64,000 bases of DNA from NCBI GenBank assembly GCA_964030475.1, contig CAXIPT010000008.1, forward strand, positions 2,170,141 through 2,234,140, read 5' to 3'. A program made the translations under genes and the position numbers. The DNA comes from Tethya wilhelma (Eukaryota; Porifera; Demospongiae; Tethyida; Tethyidae). Position 1 is the stretch's first letter, and the number at the start of each line of letters is the position of its first letter. A model generated the notes under the pieces. It made no database searches. It was not told the DNA's origin and was given only the letters and a program-made list of their open reading frames with translations. This document shows positions 42,746-54,461 of this stretch, piece after piece.

Positions 42746-43440
42746 ACCAGCCAGATGGATCCATCTCGATTAGTGTTTACAGAAAACCATCGCACACCGA
42801 CAAGTATCTGGATTTCAACTCCCACCACCCACTTTCTCACAAGACCTCTGTTGTGAACACTCTCTTGTCCAGGGCACATTCCCACACCACTACAACCAAG
42901 GAAAGGTCTGACAAGGTCACCAGGGTTTCCACTGCTCTTCAGAAAAATGGATACCCCAAACCATTAATACAGAAGCTGACCTCCAAGCGTGTTCCAACAA
43001 ACCAAATGACAAGCACAAGAGAAGCCTGATTGGAAAGCCACAGCGGTCATTCCGTATGTCCGTGGCCTGTCCGAGTCCATCTGCTGAATCCTGTCTCCTC
43101 TCAGGATTAGAACCTGTTTCAGACCATACAGGACTCTAAAACAGATCTTCCCAGGACAGAAGGATGAACCAGATGTCTTGAACCATGCAAGTGTGATCTA
43201 CAAGATCCCGTGTGCAAACTGCTCTGTATGCTACATTGGACAAACTGGAAGGAGGTTGGGCCAAAGAATCATGGAACACAAACGAGCAGTGAAGAATGGT
43301 GATTCCAATGGCTTAGCCCTAGCAGAACATTGCTGGACACACGACCACCCGCCTGACTGAAACAATGTGGAAGTGCTAGCACAACCCCGGGATGAGATCT
43401 CCAGAACAGTCCAGGAAGCTATCCTCAGGTACGCATGCAA
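42746..43440 (+). pseudogene. Penelope-like retroelement: RT C terminus and GIY-YIG
   Basis: The first part reads DGSISISVYRKPSHTDKYL and HHPLSHKTSVVNTLLSRA, typical of the thumb/C-terminal region of Penelope-like reverse transcriptases. A frameshifted stretch (43030-43170) leads to IYKIPCANCSVCYIGQTGRR and GQRIMEHKRAV, a GIY-YIG-type endonuclease with the CCHH-like Cys residues of PLEs, ending HCWTHDHP. The 5' part is lost in the gap. Inactive, 5'-truncated. Confidence 0.75.
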
Positions 43441-43904
43441 TATTTATTGTAGAGTGTGTCTAGTTACATAGACTACAAGTACGAGCTGTAGTTGTATACT
43501 TCTGTGTACCCTACATGTTTATAGAATACAGCAAGTCAAACATGATATCATCCCTGTGGTTGATGTGGATGGATCATATGTATAAAAAAATACATCTCTC
43601 TTGCTGAAGCTGGACAACAAGTTGCTCGACCAGGGCCACCATCTCCTCCTCTTAACTCGTCTCTGAAGCCACATGTAAAGACGTTGGTATTTATATTCCT
43701 CTTGTGACCTCAGGTAAACATTAAAATATCTCACTTCAGTTACGCTTATATTTGTTTACTTGCTGCATTTTTTCCCCTTCATTTTATATTCCTACTGTAA
43801 GTTTGGTATATACTTACCTTGCTGGACATTTGGGCCATTATGGTGACCAGGGTGCTTTTTAGGGCACTTGGGAGAGGATACACTCATTAGGCATCTTGGA
43901 GATT
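43441..43904. other. Spacer, no gene recognised
   Basis: No coding similarity seen. Contains CTCCTCCTCTTAACTCG-type pyrimidine runs only. Confidence 0.35.
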
Positions 43905-44052
43905 ACAACAAATGAAGTGAATGTGTCGCACCCAGCTTACTGTCATGTTCGCTGTCAGATGAAGCCTTCTATGAAGCAGGGTTTGTACACTGTGTACATG
44001 CTTTGGGGATAGCAATCATTTGCTCAGCTACTTGTGAATGTACTGCAGGGTT
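43905..44052 (+). pseudogene. SWIM-type fragment, as in YqaJ-associated proteins
   Basis: One frame reads SHPAYCHVRCQMKPSMKQGL then YTVYM; after a frameshift another reads ATCECTAG. In invertebrate SWIM/YqaJ-type proteins these blocks are adjacent (H..VKPSM...Y.VYL ... C.C.AG). Only ~45 residues are left, so this is a tentative assignment. Confidence 0.4.
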
Positions 44053-44783
44053 TGTTCATTATTTTTTTTAATATATACATCATACACATGTACACTCTCT
44101 CTCACACACACAATCATTGAATTTAATCAAAATTTTTGTGCTTACATGCATCTGGCCTATTGTCACACATGTTTGTTTACTAGTATTTCCTATGATGGGT
44201 AAATGAAACCAAATACATGATTGTTTTGAACTTTTCATGCACTTTGGTCATTTCTATGCGTGATCATTCCATTTAATACCCACCTGCTAACCTTACACTC
44301 AAGTTTATAAGTACTTACTTGCTTTTGTCTTCTTCTTGAGATTTCTCTTGGCTTACTTCTTCTTTTGCAGTACTTGGAAGAAAATTTTAGCGAGGATTCT
44401 TTATAGGTAATTACTTGCTTGTTGTCTTCTTCTAGAGTAGCTTTTGGCTTTCTTCTTTCTTTGCAGGACTTGGAAAAATTTTTAAGGGGCGCTTCATCAG
44501 TATTCAAATATTCTACTACAAACCCGTTTCACTACAATGTGCAACATGAATAATTATGACACAGAGAATATATGGAGTGATTATAGTACACCATAGCAAC
44601 ATATTCATTGAAATTTTTTGCATAGTAACTGTATTGAGCGATCGGTTTTTAAAGGCTATATCTAACCTAGCTGAATCAAATTTTGTTTTCCGCATCTACT
44701 TATGACGTAATTGCAAAAGAAACAATAATCGTGATTTTTACCGGCGAATACATCTGGTCTGTTTTCCAAAATTGGGTCACATA
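44053..44783. other. Spacer with a ~100-bp tandem duplication and a TIR remnant
   Basis: 44300-44400 and 44400-44480 repeat a TTACTTGCTTnTnGTCTTCTTCT...TTTGCAG.ACTTGG unit twice. At 44761-44782 GTTTTCCAAAATTGGGTCAC matches (inverted) the terminus of the MITE at 63109-63797, directly beside the satellite array. Confidence 0.5.
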
Positions 44784-46645
44784 TTTTGCCTTGAAAACTT
44801 TTTCTAGCACAATAGAAACATTATTTTAAAAATTTACTTTTTTCGGAACATTCTCTTGACAAAATAAACATCAAGAATTGAAAAACAAAGTTTTCCACGA
44901 TACAGAAAAAGAACTTAGTCTTTTTGATTGACTATTGAGTTATAAAATTTTCTAAGATAAAAAAGTACATTTTGACAAAATAGTTTACATTGCCTACACA
45001 TTTGTAACAATTTAGGTTTTTTAAACGTAAACATTCTCTAGATGTAAAATAAATTTTTAGTGAAAAAGAAAGTTTTCTAATGGAAGACAAAAAGAACTTT
45101 GTCTTTTTAAAACCAAAAAGGACACTTTTCAAAAAAAAAGAATTTGTTTTGCCTTTGTATTTTTTAATCACAGAAAATTTTATAAGTTGATACTCAGTCA
45201 AAAAGACTAAGTTCTTTATCTCTACTGTGAAAAAACTTTGTTTATCAAAACAATGTTTTTCACCTCAAGATAATGTTGAAAAAAGTAACTATTCACAAAA
45301 GTATTTCTTTTGTACTAGAAACTGTTTTAAAGGCAAATACTTTTTTTGTCAAAAGTGTATTTTTTAATCACAGAAAATTTTCGAAGTCGATACTCAGTCA
45401 AAAAGACCAAGTTCTTTATATGTACTGTGAGAAAACTATGTTTATCACAATTTTTTTCACCTCAAGATAATCATCCAGGTGTTGAAAAAAGTAATTATTC
45501 ACAATTTTTTTTCTTTTGTGCTAAAAAATGTTTTCAAGGCAAAATAACGTTTTTTGTCAAAAGTGTATTTTTCAGTCACAAAAATTTTCTAAGTCGATAG
45601 TCAAAAAGACTAAGTTAAATTTTATCACAATGTTTTTCACCTCAAGATAATGTTCCAAGTGTTGAAAAAAGTTACTAAGTGTTTCTTTTGTGCCAAAAAA
45701 TGTTTTCAAGGCAAAATAAACGTTTTTTGTTAAAAGCGTATTTTTTACTCACAAAATTTTCTACGTCGATAGTCAGTCAAAATTTTAAGTTCTTTATCTG
45801 TACTGTGTGAAAACTTTGTTTATCATAATGTTTTTCACCTCTAGATAATGATCAAAGTGTTGAAAAAAGTAACAATTCACAAATGTGTTTATTTTTTGCT
45901 AAAAAATGTTTTCAAGGCAAAATAAACGTTTTTTGTCAAAAGTGTATATTTTTGCCACAGAAAATTTTGTAAGTCGGTAATCAGTCAAAAAGACTAAGTT
46001 CTTAATCTGTACTGTGTGAAAATTTGTTTATCACAATGTTTTTCACCTCAAGATTATGTTCCAAGTGTTAAAAAAAGTAACTATTCACAAAAGTGTTTCT
46101 TTTGTGCTAAAAAATGTTTTCAAGGCAAAATAAACGTTTTTTGTTAAAAGCGTATTTTTTACTCACAAAATTTTCTACGTCGATAGTCAGTCAAAATTTT
46201 AAGTTCTTTATCTGTACTGTGTGAGAACTTTGTTTATCATTATGTTTTTCACCTCTAGATAATGATCAAAGTGTTGAAAAAAGTAACTATTCACAAATGT
46301 GTTTCTTTTGTGCTAAAAATGTTTTCAAGGCAAAATAAACTTTTTTTTTTAAAAGTGTACTTTTAGTCATAAAAATTTTGAGTCGATAATCAGTCAAAAA
46401 GACTAAGTTCTTTATCTGTACTGTGTGAAAACTGTTTATCACAATGCTTTTCACCTCAAGATAATGTTCCAAGTGTTGAAAAAAGTAACCATTTACAAAA
46501 GTGTTTATTTTTTGCTAAAAAATGTTTATATGGCAAAATAAACATCTTGTCAAAAGTGTATTTTTTAGTCACAGAAACTTTTCTAAGTCGATAGTCTGTC
46601 AAAAAGACTAAGTTCTTTATCTGTACTGCGGGAAAACTTTGTTTA
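44784..46645. repeat. ~210-bp satellite, block 1, with inverted start
   Basis: From ~45130 the monomers read AAGACTAAGTTCTTTATCTG, TTGTTTATCACAATGTTTTT, CACCTCAAGATAATG, GTTTTCAAGGCAAAATAAAC and AGTCGATAGTCAGTCAAA; some are shortened. From 44784 to ~45115 the same sequence runs in the opposite orientation, so the array contains an inversion junction near 45120. Short open frames in the array are not genes. Confidence 0.85.
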
Positions 46646-47934
46646 TTCCCAGTACGGTAGTACTGGGTACATAGGAATGGCACGGATGGCCATTAGCGCA
46701 ATACAAATATTCACGCAAAGAACTCTGCAAAAACTGAGCACTTGGCACTAAAAGGCTTTTCAAGCTACTATTTAGCTCTTTCTCTTTCTAATGAGCCTTA
46801 AAACATGGCCTAAAACCATCGCTAAAGTACCAAACTAAAATATGCCAAACCTCCAAATTTCTCCATCTTCTTCTTATTCTTCTTCTTCTATCTTGGCTCA
46901 ACTTTTCTCAGAGACTATTCACTTTTAGAAGCTGATTCTTGAACGAACAAACTTGGTTTCTTTGGGGACAGTCGCTTTTGCCATCAGTTTTTTGTGTCTC
47001 TCATTGAGTTGCTAGATACAAGGCGAAAAGCGCCTTCTCCATATGGCGGCCATTAATTTCTAAATCATGCATTATTCATTCGCTAGCTAGCCTAACCACC
47101 CTTTCCATATTCAAGTGCGCGTTATTTGGAATCTATTGTAGCATTCAGTGGCCCAAGTTCTGTCCTATCCTGTCGTTCTCTGTGTTCAGTTCTTCAGTAG
47201 GGAAGTTATCTTTAGCTCATGTTCAACCTGGGGGTTCAGAGTTTCAGCGGTCTGAAGGAATGTACAGTAGCTAGCTAGGCCTGGGCTATTGGCAAGTTCT
47301 CTGCTCAGGATAAAGACTAAATTCCCCTGATATTGTAAACAATTATTCAAAAAAAATAGAACAAACAAGTACAAAAAACATTAGAAATGTAATGCAAACA
47401 TAGGAATGGTCAAATCGTAAAAAAGTGAGCAAACAAGATAGGAATGGTTGTCAGTTTGAGGGAGTTTCATTTCTGTGTCTACATTGTCATTAAGCTCAGT
47501 TGGGATATGAACATAGGTGACAGTGAAATGAACTCGTTCAATCTGACAACCATTCCTATCTTAGTTGCTCACTTTTTTACGATTTGACCATTCCTATGTT
47601 TGCATTACATTTCTAATGTTTTTTGTACTTGTCACAAACAATGTTTTTCATCACAAGATAATGTTCCAAGTGTTAAAAAAGTAACTATTCACAAAAGTGT
47701 TTTTTTTTTGTGCTAAAAAAAGTTTTCAAGGCAAAATAATCTTTTTTTGTCAAATGTGTACTTTTTAGTCACAAAAATTTTCTAAGTCGATAGTCAGTCA
47801 AAAAGACTAACTTCTTTATCTGTACTGTGAGAAAACTTTGTTTATCACAATGTGTTTCACCTCAAGATAATGTTCCATGTGTTGAAAAAAGTAACTATTT
47901 ACAAAAGTGTTTCTTTTGTGCCAAAAAATGTTTT
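46129..47934. repeat. 1.8-kb exact repeat, first copy
   Basis: Matches 47938-49743 at an offset of 1,809 bp, including the whole element copy 6. I saw no difference by eye. It ends directly at the N at 47935, so it is probably an unmerged contig overlap rather than biology. Confidence 0.85.
46646..47631. mobile_element. Hairpin-head/foldback-tail element, copy 6
   Basis: A 986-bp element in the satellite. Left flank ...GGGAAAACTTTGTTTA and right flank TCACAAACAATG... The intact satellite monomer at ~52035-52066 reads across the join (GTTTATCACAAACAATG), proving insertion between A and T with no duplicated base. Confidence 0.9.
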
Positions 47935-48454
47935 CNAAATAAACGTTTTTTGTTAAAAGCGTATTTTTTACTCACAAAATTTTCTACGTCGATAGTCAGT
48001 CAAAATTTTAAGTTCTTTATCTGTACTGTGTGAGAACTTTGTTTATCATTATGTTTTTCACCTCTAGATAATGATCAAAGTGTTGAAAAAAGTAACTATT
48101 CACAAATGTGTTTCTTTTGTGCTAAAAATGTTTTCAAGGCAAAATAAACTTTTTTTTTTAAAAGTGTACTTTTAGTCATAAAAATTTTGAGTCGATAATC
48201 AGTCAAAAAGACTAAGTTCTTTATCTGTACTGTGTGAAAACTGTTTATCACAATGCTTTTCACCTCAAGATAATGTTCCAAGTGTTGAAAAAAGTAACCA
48301 TTTACAAAAGTGTTTATTTTTTGCTAAAAAATGTTTATATGGCAAAATAAACATCTTGTCAAAAGTGTATTTTTTAGTCACAGAAACTTTTCTAAGTCGA
48401 TAGTCTGTCAAAAAGACTAAGTTCTTTATCTGTACTGCGGGAAAACTTTGTTTA
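47632..48454. repeat. ~210-bp satellite, block 2, with contig join at 47935
   Basis: Satellite monomers interrupted by the N at 47935. Everything after the N up to 49743 repeats 46129-47934 exactly as far as I can see. Confidence 0.85.
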
Positions 48455-49743
48455 TTCCCAGTACGGTAGTACTGGGTACATAGGAATGGCACGGATGGCC
48501 ATTAGCGCAATACAAATATTCACGCAAAGAACTCTGCAAAAACTGAGCACTTGGCACTAAAAGGCTTTTCAAGCTACTATTTAGCTCTTTCTCTTTCTAA
48601 TGAGCCTTAAAACATGGCCTAAAACCATCGCTAAAGTACCAAACTAAAATATGCCAAACCTCCAAATTTCTCCATCTTCTTCTTATTCTTCTTCTTCTAT
48701 CTTGGCTCAACTTTTCTCAGAGACTATTCACTTTTAGAAGCTGATTCTTGAACGAACAAACTTGGTTTCTTTGGGGACAGTCGCTTTTGCCATCAGTTTT
48801 TTGTGTCTCTCATTGAGTTGCTAGATACAAGGCGAAAAGCGCCTTCTCCATATGGCGGCCATTAATTTCTAAATCATGCATTATTCATTCGCTAGCTAGC
48901 CTAACCACCCTTTCCATATTCAAGTGCGCGTTATTTGGAATCTATTGTAGCATTCAGTGGCCCAAGTTCTGTCCTATCCTGTCGTTCTCTGTGTTCAGTT
49001 CTTCAGTAGGGAAGTTATCTTTAGCTCATGTTCAACCTGGGGGTTCAGAGTTTCAGCGGTCTGAAGGAATGTACAGTAGCTAGCTAGGCCTGGGCTATTG
49101 GCAAGTTCTCTGCTCAGGATAAAGACTAAATTCCCCTGATATTGTAAACAATTATTCAAAAAAAATAGAACAAACAAGTACAAAAAACATTAGAAATGTA
49201 ATGCAAACATAGGAATGGTCAAATCGTAAAAAAGTGAGCAAACAAGATAGGAATGGTTGTCAGTTTGAGGGAGTTTCATTTCTGTGTCTACATTGTCATT
49301 AAGCTCAGTTGGGATATGAACATAGGTGACAGTGAAATGAACTCGTTCAATCTGACAACCATTCCTATCTTAGTTGCTCACTTTTTTACGATTTGACCAT
49401 TCCTATGTTTGCATTACATTTCTAATGTTTTTTGTACTTGTCACAAACAATGTTTTTCATCACAAGATAATGTTCCAAGTGTTAAAAAAGTAACTATTCA
49501 CAAAAGTGTTTTTTTTTTGTGCTAAAAAAAGTTTTCAAGGCAAAATAATCTTTTTTTGTCAAATGTGTACTTTTTAGTCACAAAAATTTTCTAAGTCGAT
49601 AGTCAGTCAAAAAGACTAACTTCTTTATCTGTACTGTGAGAAAACTTTGTTTATCACAATGTGTTTCACCTCAAGATAATGTTCCATGTGTTGAAAAAAG
49701 TAACTATTTACAAAAGTGTTTCTTTTGTGCCAAAAAATGTTTT
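47938..49743. repeat. 1.8-kb exact repeat, second copy
   Basis: Partner of 46129-47934. Contains the duplicate element (48455-49440) and satellite flanks. Annotations inside it may be artefactual duplicates. Confidence 0.85.
48455..49440. mobile_element. Duplicate of element copy 6 (likely assembly artefact)
   Basis: Identical by eye to 46646-47631, with the same flanks. See the 1.8-kb repeat. Confidence 0.8.
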
Positions 49744-50030
49744 CAAGGCAAAATAAACGTTTTTTGTCAAAAGCTTATTTTTTACTCGCAAAATTTTCTA
49801 CGTCGATAGTCAGTCAAAAAGACTAAGTTCTTTATCTGTACTGTGTGAAAACTTTGTTTATCATGTTTTTTAACCTCTAGATAATGATCCAAGTGTTGAA
49901 AATAGTAACTATTCACAAATGTGTTTCTTTTTTGCTAAAAAATGTTTTCAAGGCAAAATAAAAATTTTTTTGTCAAAAGTGTATATTTTTGCCACAAAAA
50001 ATTTTGTAAGTCGATAGTCAAAAAGACTCA
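49441..50030. repeat. ~210-bp satellite, block 3
   Basis: Continues the monomers of block 2 to AAAAAGACTCATTG, where unrelated sequence begins. Confidence 0.85.
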
Positions 50031-51384
50031 TTGTACTTAAGACTGGTATTCATACTAAGACACAAATTAAGGCTACCAAATATTCACCCATGTATTTTTT
50101 TGAAAATACAGTAATGTTATGAAATTTTAATGATATTAGGATATTGTTATCACTATTCTATGATAACTCCATAACTTGTTTCCATGGTAACTATAACCAC
50201 TCTTCCACGCCTACTGTGCCAATTCCTTTTTTGTTCAGAAGAACTTGCTGCTACGAATTACTTGTTTTTTTGACCCAGAAATTTGACTACCAGTTCATAT
50301 TTTGACACTTTAAAAAATTCAGCTTGGAAAATTTGTCCTGCATTAACTCTTTAGGGCCTAAATTTATTATGCATACTTAATTAGATTTTATGAATATTTA
50401 ATTAACCTTGGTTTTTGTACATTTTTGTTCTTACTTTAGCCTTAGCTACTCTGTTTTGTAGCTGTTTGAGCTTAGCAATGGTTGTACTAAGCCATGACTA
50501 TATTAAATTAGTTCTAGGTTTGCTTTTATTAACTTTAAAAGCTTGCAAAAACGGAAGGGGTCAAAGTTCGCCAAACGACCTGCATACTTTAGGCTTTTTT
50601 TCCAGCTTTATAAGCAGCACTGCAAAAGCGCTTGCATGCAGGTATAGCCTAAGTCTCCCTGCACCTCCATACCTAGCGTCAAGCTTCTCCTGCAAAGCAC
50701 TAAGAAAAAAACGTGAGTTTAAAACCAAAGGTCACGATCTCGCCGCGATCGCAACCTTTGAACTCTAATGCTTATATCTCCCCTCCCACTAATCAGACCT
50801 GACTCTTACTTGGTATTTTAGTAGAGCGCTTCCTTACCTAACTCCACAGCAAGTCTAAAGCTCATAGCTCAAATGCTATGGCTATAAAATAAAAAATGCG
50901 AAAAATCGCAGATTACCCGATCGTTGAATACGCGCGTGCGGATAAATCCGCAATCGACCCTAAAGAGTTAACTACTCAGAAGAAATTACAATGCGAATGC
51001 TTAATTAGGTACAAAAATGTGCAATTTTTGGTAGTTTTTTCTAATTTACAGCCATACAGCCATACTCAGGACAAATTTTACAGTTGGTAAATTGTTAACG
51101 AATTTTCTTTGATATAGTACTAAATTTTTTGGGATAAAAACCTTTTTTCGTAGCGGCAAACTAAGAAAACTACAATATTTTAGCCTCAAATTGAAATGGC
51201 CATATATGGAAAACAGATACATTTCCATGGCAACCATTGAATATGTGTATTGATCCATGTATGCTGAATCTAAATATGAAATAAAATAATCCACAACAGA
51301 GCTTACTATTATATACTAGTCAAAACTCTGAACACATTTTTAGTAAATTCAGATCATGAAAAAACATGATACCTGCCACTGAGG
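50031..51384. other. 1.35-kb non-satellite insert inside the satellite
   Basis: AT-rich, with a slightly GC-richer centre (50550-50770). One plus frame (50415-50768) starts hydrophobically but has no coding similarity I recognise and is probably chance. No terminal inverted repeats found, so the nature of the insertion is unresolved. Confidence 0.4.
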
Positions 51385-53985
51385 ACTTAGTTCTTTATCT
51401 GTACTGCATAAAATCTTTGTTTATCACAATGTTTTTCACCTCAAAAAAATGTTCCAAGTGTTGAAAAAAGTAACTATTTACAAAAGTTTTTATTTTGTGC
51501 TAAAAAAAGTTTTCAAGGCTAAATAAACTTTATTTGTCTAAAGTGTATTTTTTAGTCACATAAAATTTTCTAAGACGATAGTCAGTCAAAAAGACTAAGT
51601 TCTTTATCCGTACTGCGTGAAAACTTTGTTTGTCACAAACAATGTTTTTCACCTCAAGATAATGTTCCAAGTGTTAAAAAAAGTAAATGCTTACAAAAGT
51701 GTTTCTTTTGTGCTAAAAAATGTTTTCAAGGCAAAATAAACGTTTTTGTCCAAAGTGTATTTTTTAGTCACAGAAAATTTTGTTAAGTCGATAGTCAGTC
51801 AAAAAGACTAAGTTCTTAATTTGTACTGTGAGAAAACTTTGTTTATAACAATGTTTTTCACCTCAAGATTATGTTCCAAGTGTTGAAAACAGTAACTATT
51901 CACAAAAGTGTTTCTTTTGTGCTAAAAAATGTTTTCAAGGCAAAATAAACTTTTTTTGTCAAAAGTGTACTTTTTAGTCATAAAAATTTTCTGAGTCGAT
52001 AATGAGTCAAAAAGACTAAGTTCTTTATCTGTACTGCGGGAAAACTTTGTTTATCACAAACAATGTTTTTCATCACAAGATAATGTTCCAAGTGTTAAAA
52101 AAAGTAACTATTCACAAAAGTGCTTTTTTTGTGCTAAAAAAAGTTTTCAAGGCAAAATAATCTTTTTTTGTCAAAAGTGTACTTTTCAGTCACAAAAATT
52201 TTCCAAGTCGATAGTCAGTCAAAAAGACTAAGTTCTTTATTTGTACTGTGAGAAAACTTTGTTTATCACAATGGTTTTCACCTTAAGATAAATGTTCCAA
52301 GTTTTGAAAACAGTAACCATTCACAAAACTGTTTCTTTTGCGCTGAAATATGTTTTCAAGGCAAAATAAACGTTTTTTGTCAAAAGTGTATTTTTAGTCA
52401 CAGAAAATTTTTTAAGTCAATAGTCAGTCAAAAAGACTAGGTTCTTTATCTGTACTGTGAGAAAACTTTGTTCATCACAATGTTTTTCACCTCAAAATAA
52501 TGTTCCAAGTGTTGAAAAAAGTAACTGTTCACAAGAGTGTTTCTTTTGTGCTAAAAAATGTTTTTAAGGCAAAATAAATGTTTTTTGTCAAAAGTGTATT
52601 TATTAGTTACAGAAAATATTCTAAGTCGATAGTTAGACAAAAAGACTAAGTTTTTCATCTGTACTGTGTGAAAACTTTGTTTATCACAATGTTTTTCACC
52701 TCAAGATAATGTTCCAAGTGTTGAAAAAAATAACTATTCACAAATGTGTACAAAAGTGTTTCTTTTGGGCTAAAAAATGTTTTCAAGGCAAAATTAACGT
52801 TTTTTTGTCAAAAGCCTATTTTATTAGTCACAGAAAATTTGTTAAGTCGATAGTCAGTCAAAAAGACTAAGTTCTTTATCTGTACTGTGAGAAACTTTGT
52901 TTATTAAAAACAATGTTTTTCACCTCAAAATAATGTTCCAAGTGTTGAAAAAAGTAACTATTCACAACAAGGTTTTCTTTTGTGCTAAAAAATGTTTTCA
53001 AGGCAAAATAAACTTTTTTTGTCAAAATTTTTTTTTTAGTCACAAAAGTTTTTTAAGTCGATAGTCAGTCAAAAAGACTAAGGTCTTCATCTGTACTGTG
53101 AGAAAACTATCACAAACAATGTTTTTCACCTCAAGATAATGTTCCAACAGTTAAAAAAAGTAAATATTCACAAATGTGTTTCTTTTGTTCTAAATAATGT
53201 TTTCAAGGCTAAAAAAACGTTTTTTGTCAAAAGTGTATTTATTAGTTACAGAAAATTTTCTAAGTCGATAGTTAGACAGAAAGACTAAGTTCTTGTGTGA
53301 AAGCTTTGTTTATCACAATGTTTTTCACCTCAAGATAATGTTCCAAGTGTTGAAAAAAGTGTTTCTTTTTTGCTAAAAAACGTTTTAAGGCAAAATAAAC
53401 ATTTTTTGTCAAAAGTGTATATTTTTGCCACAGAAAATTTTCTAAGTCGATAGTCATTCAAAAACAGTAAGTTCTTTATCTGTACTGTGAGAAAACTTTG
53501 TTTATCACAATGTTTTTTACCTCAAGATAATGTTCAAAGTGTTGAAAAAAGTTATTATTCATAAAAGTGTTTCTTTTGTGCTAAAAATTGTTTTTAAGGC
53601 AAAATAAACGTTTTTTTGTCAAAAGCATATTTTTAGTCACAGTAAATTTCTAAGTCTATAGTCAGTCAAAAAGGCTAAGTTCTTTAACTGTACTGTGAGA
53701 AAACTGTTTTTATTACAAACAATGTTTTTCACCTTAAGATAATGTTCCAAGTGTTAAAAAAAGTAATTGTTCACAAAAGTTTTTCTTTTGTACTTAAAAA
53801 ATGTTTTCAAGGCAAAATAAACATTTTTTGTCAAAAGCGTATTTTTTAGTCACAGAAAATTTTCTAAGTCGATGGTCAGTCAAGATGACTAAGTTTTTTA
53901 TTTGTATTGTGAGAAAACTTTATCACAATGTTTTTCACCTCAAGATACTGTTCCAAGTGTTAAATAAAGTAACTATTTACAAACA
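51385..53985. repeat. ~210-bp satellite, block 4 (about 12 monomers)
   Basis: GTTCTTTATC-like anchors recur near 51600, 51811, 52021, 52230, 52441, 52650, 52871 and 53083, then slightly closer together; the period is therefore ~210 bp with some ~180-bp monomers. Neighbouring monomers differ by a few percent to ~10% by eye. Confidence 0.9.
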
Positions 53986-54461
53986 CTACTGGAGGAATAT
54001 ATCTGAACGTTATCTGAAAAATGTCTGAACTTAGTATCAAATCAATATTGATTTTCCACCTGGATCTGACTTATATCTGAATACAACAGAAAATTTGAAT
54101 CGGAAAGTCTGAATACATTGAGACAACGTTGACATATCTTAAATCCGTCACTTGGAATTGATACTTGTCTTAGTACAGTCTGAATTTTTTCAGATAATAT
54201 GATGATATCTCAAATACGTCTTAGCATAGTCTTCCTGTCTTTTCAGATAATGTTAGTATATCTCAAATATGTCTTAATATGCATCTAATAACCAATTTAT
54301 CTTAAACCTATTCCAATAATTATTAATATTTTGTTTTTGTTTTTAGATCATCCTAATTAAGCTGTAGAGTTTTTCAGATATCCTGTTACAGGTAACTTGA
54401 TAATTGCATTCAATATAATTAACCAGACCACATGGTCAGTTCTGTATGATGCTAGAAGAAC
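53986..54461. other. Spacer with ATATCTGAA / TCAGATA repeats
   Basis: The motif ATCTGAA or TTCAGATA recurs in both orientations between 53996 and 54380. It is upstream of the gene at 54462; no TATA box stands out. Confidence 0.4.

Noticed and set aside
50415..50768. 117-residue frame with a hydrophobic start
   Set aside because: No homology recognised, no splice or promoter support, and it is surrounded by satellite; the signal-peptide look is common in AT-rich chance frames.
45130..53985. Many short open frames within the satellite
   Set aside because: They arise repeatedly from the same monomer in several frames, are Lys/Phe-rich by composition, and are not conserved as proteins between monomers.
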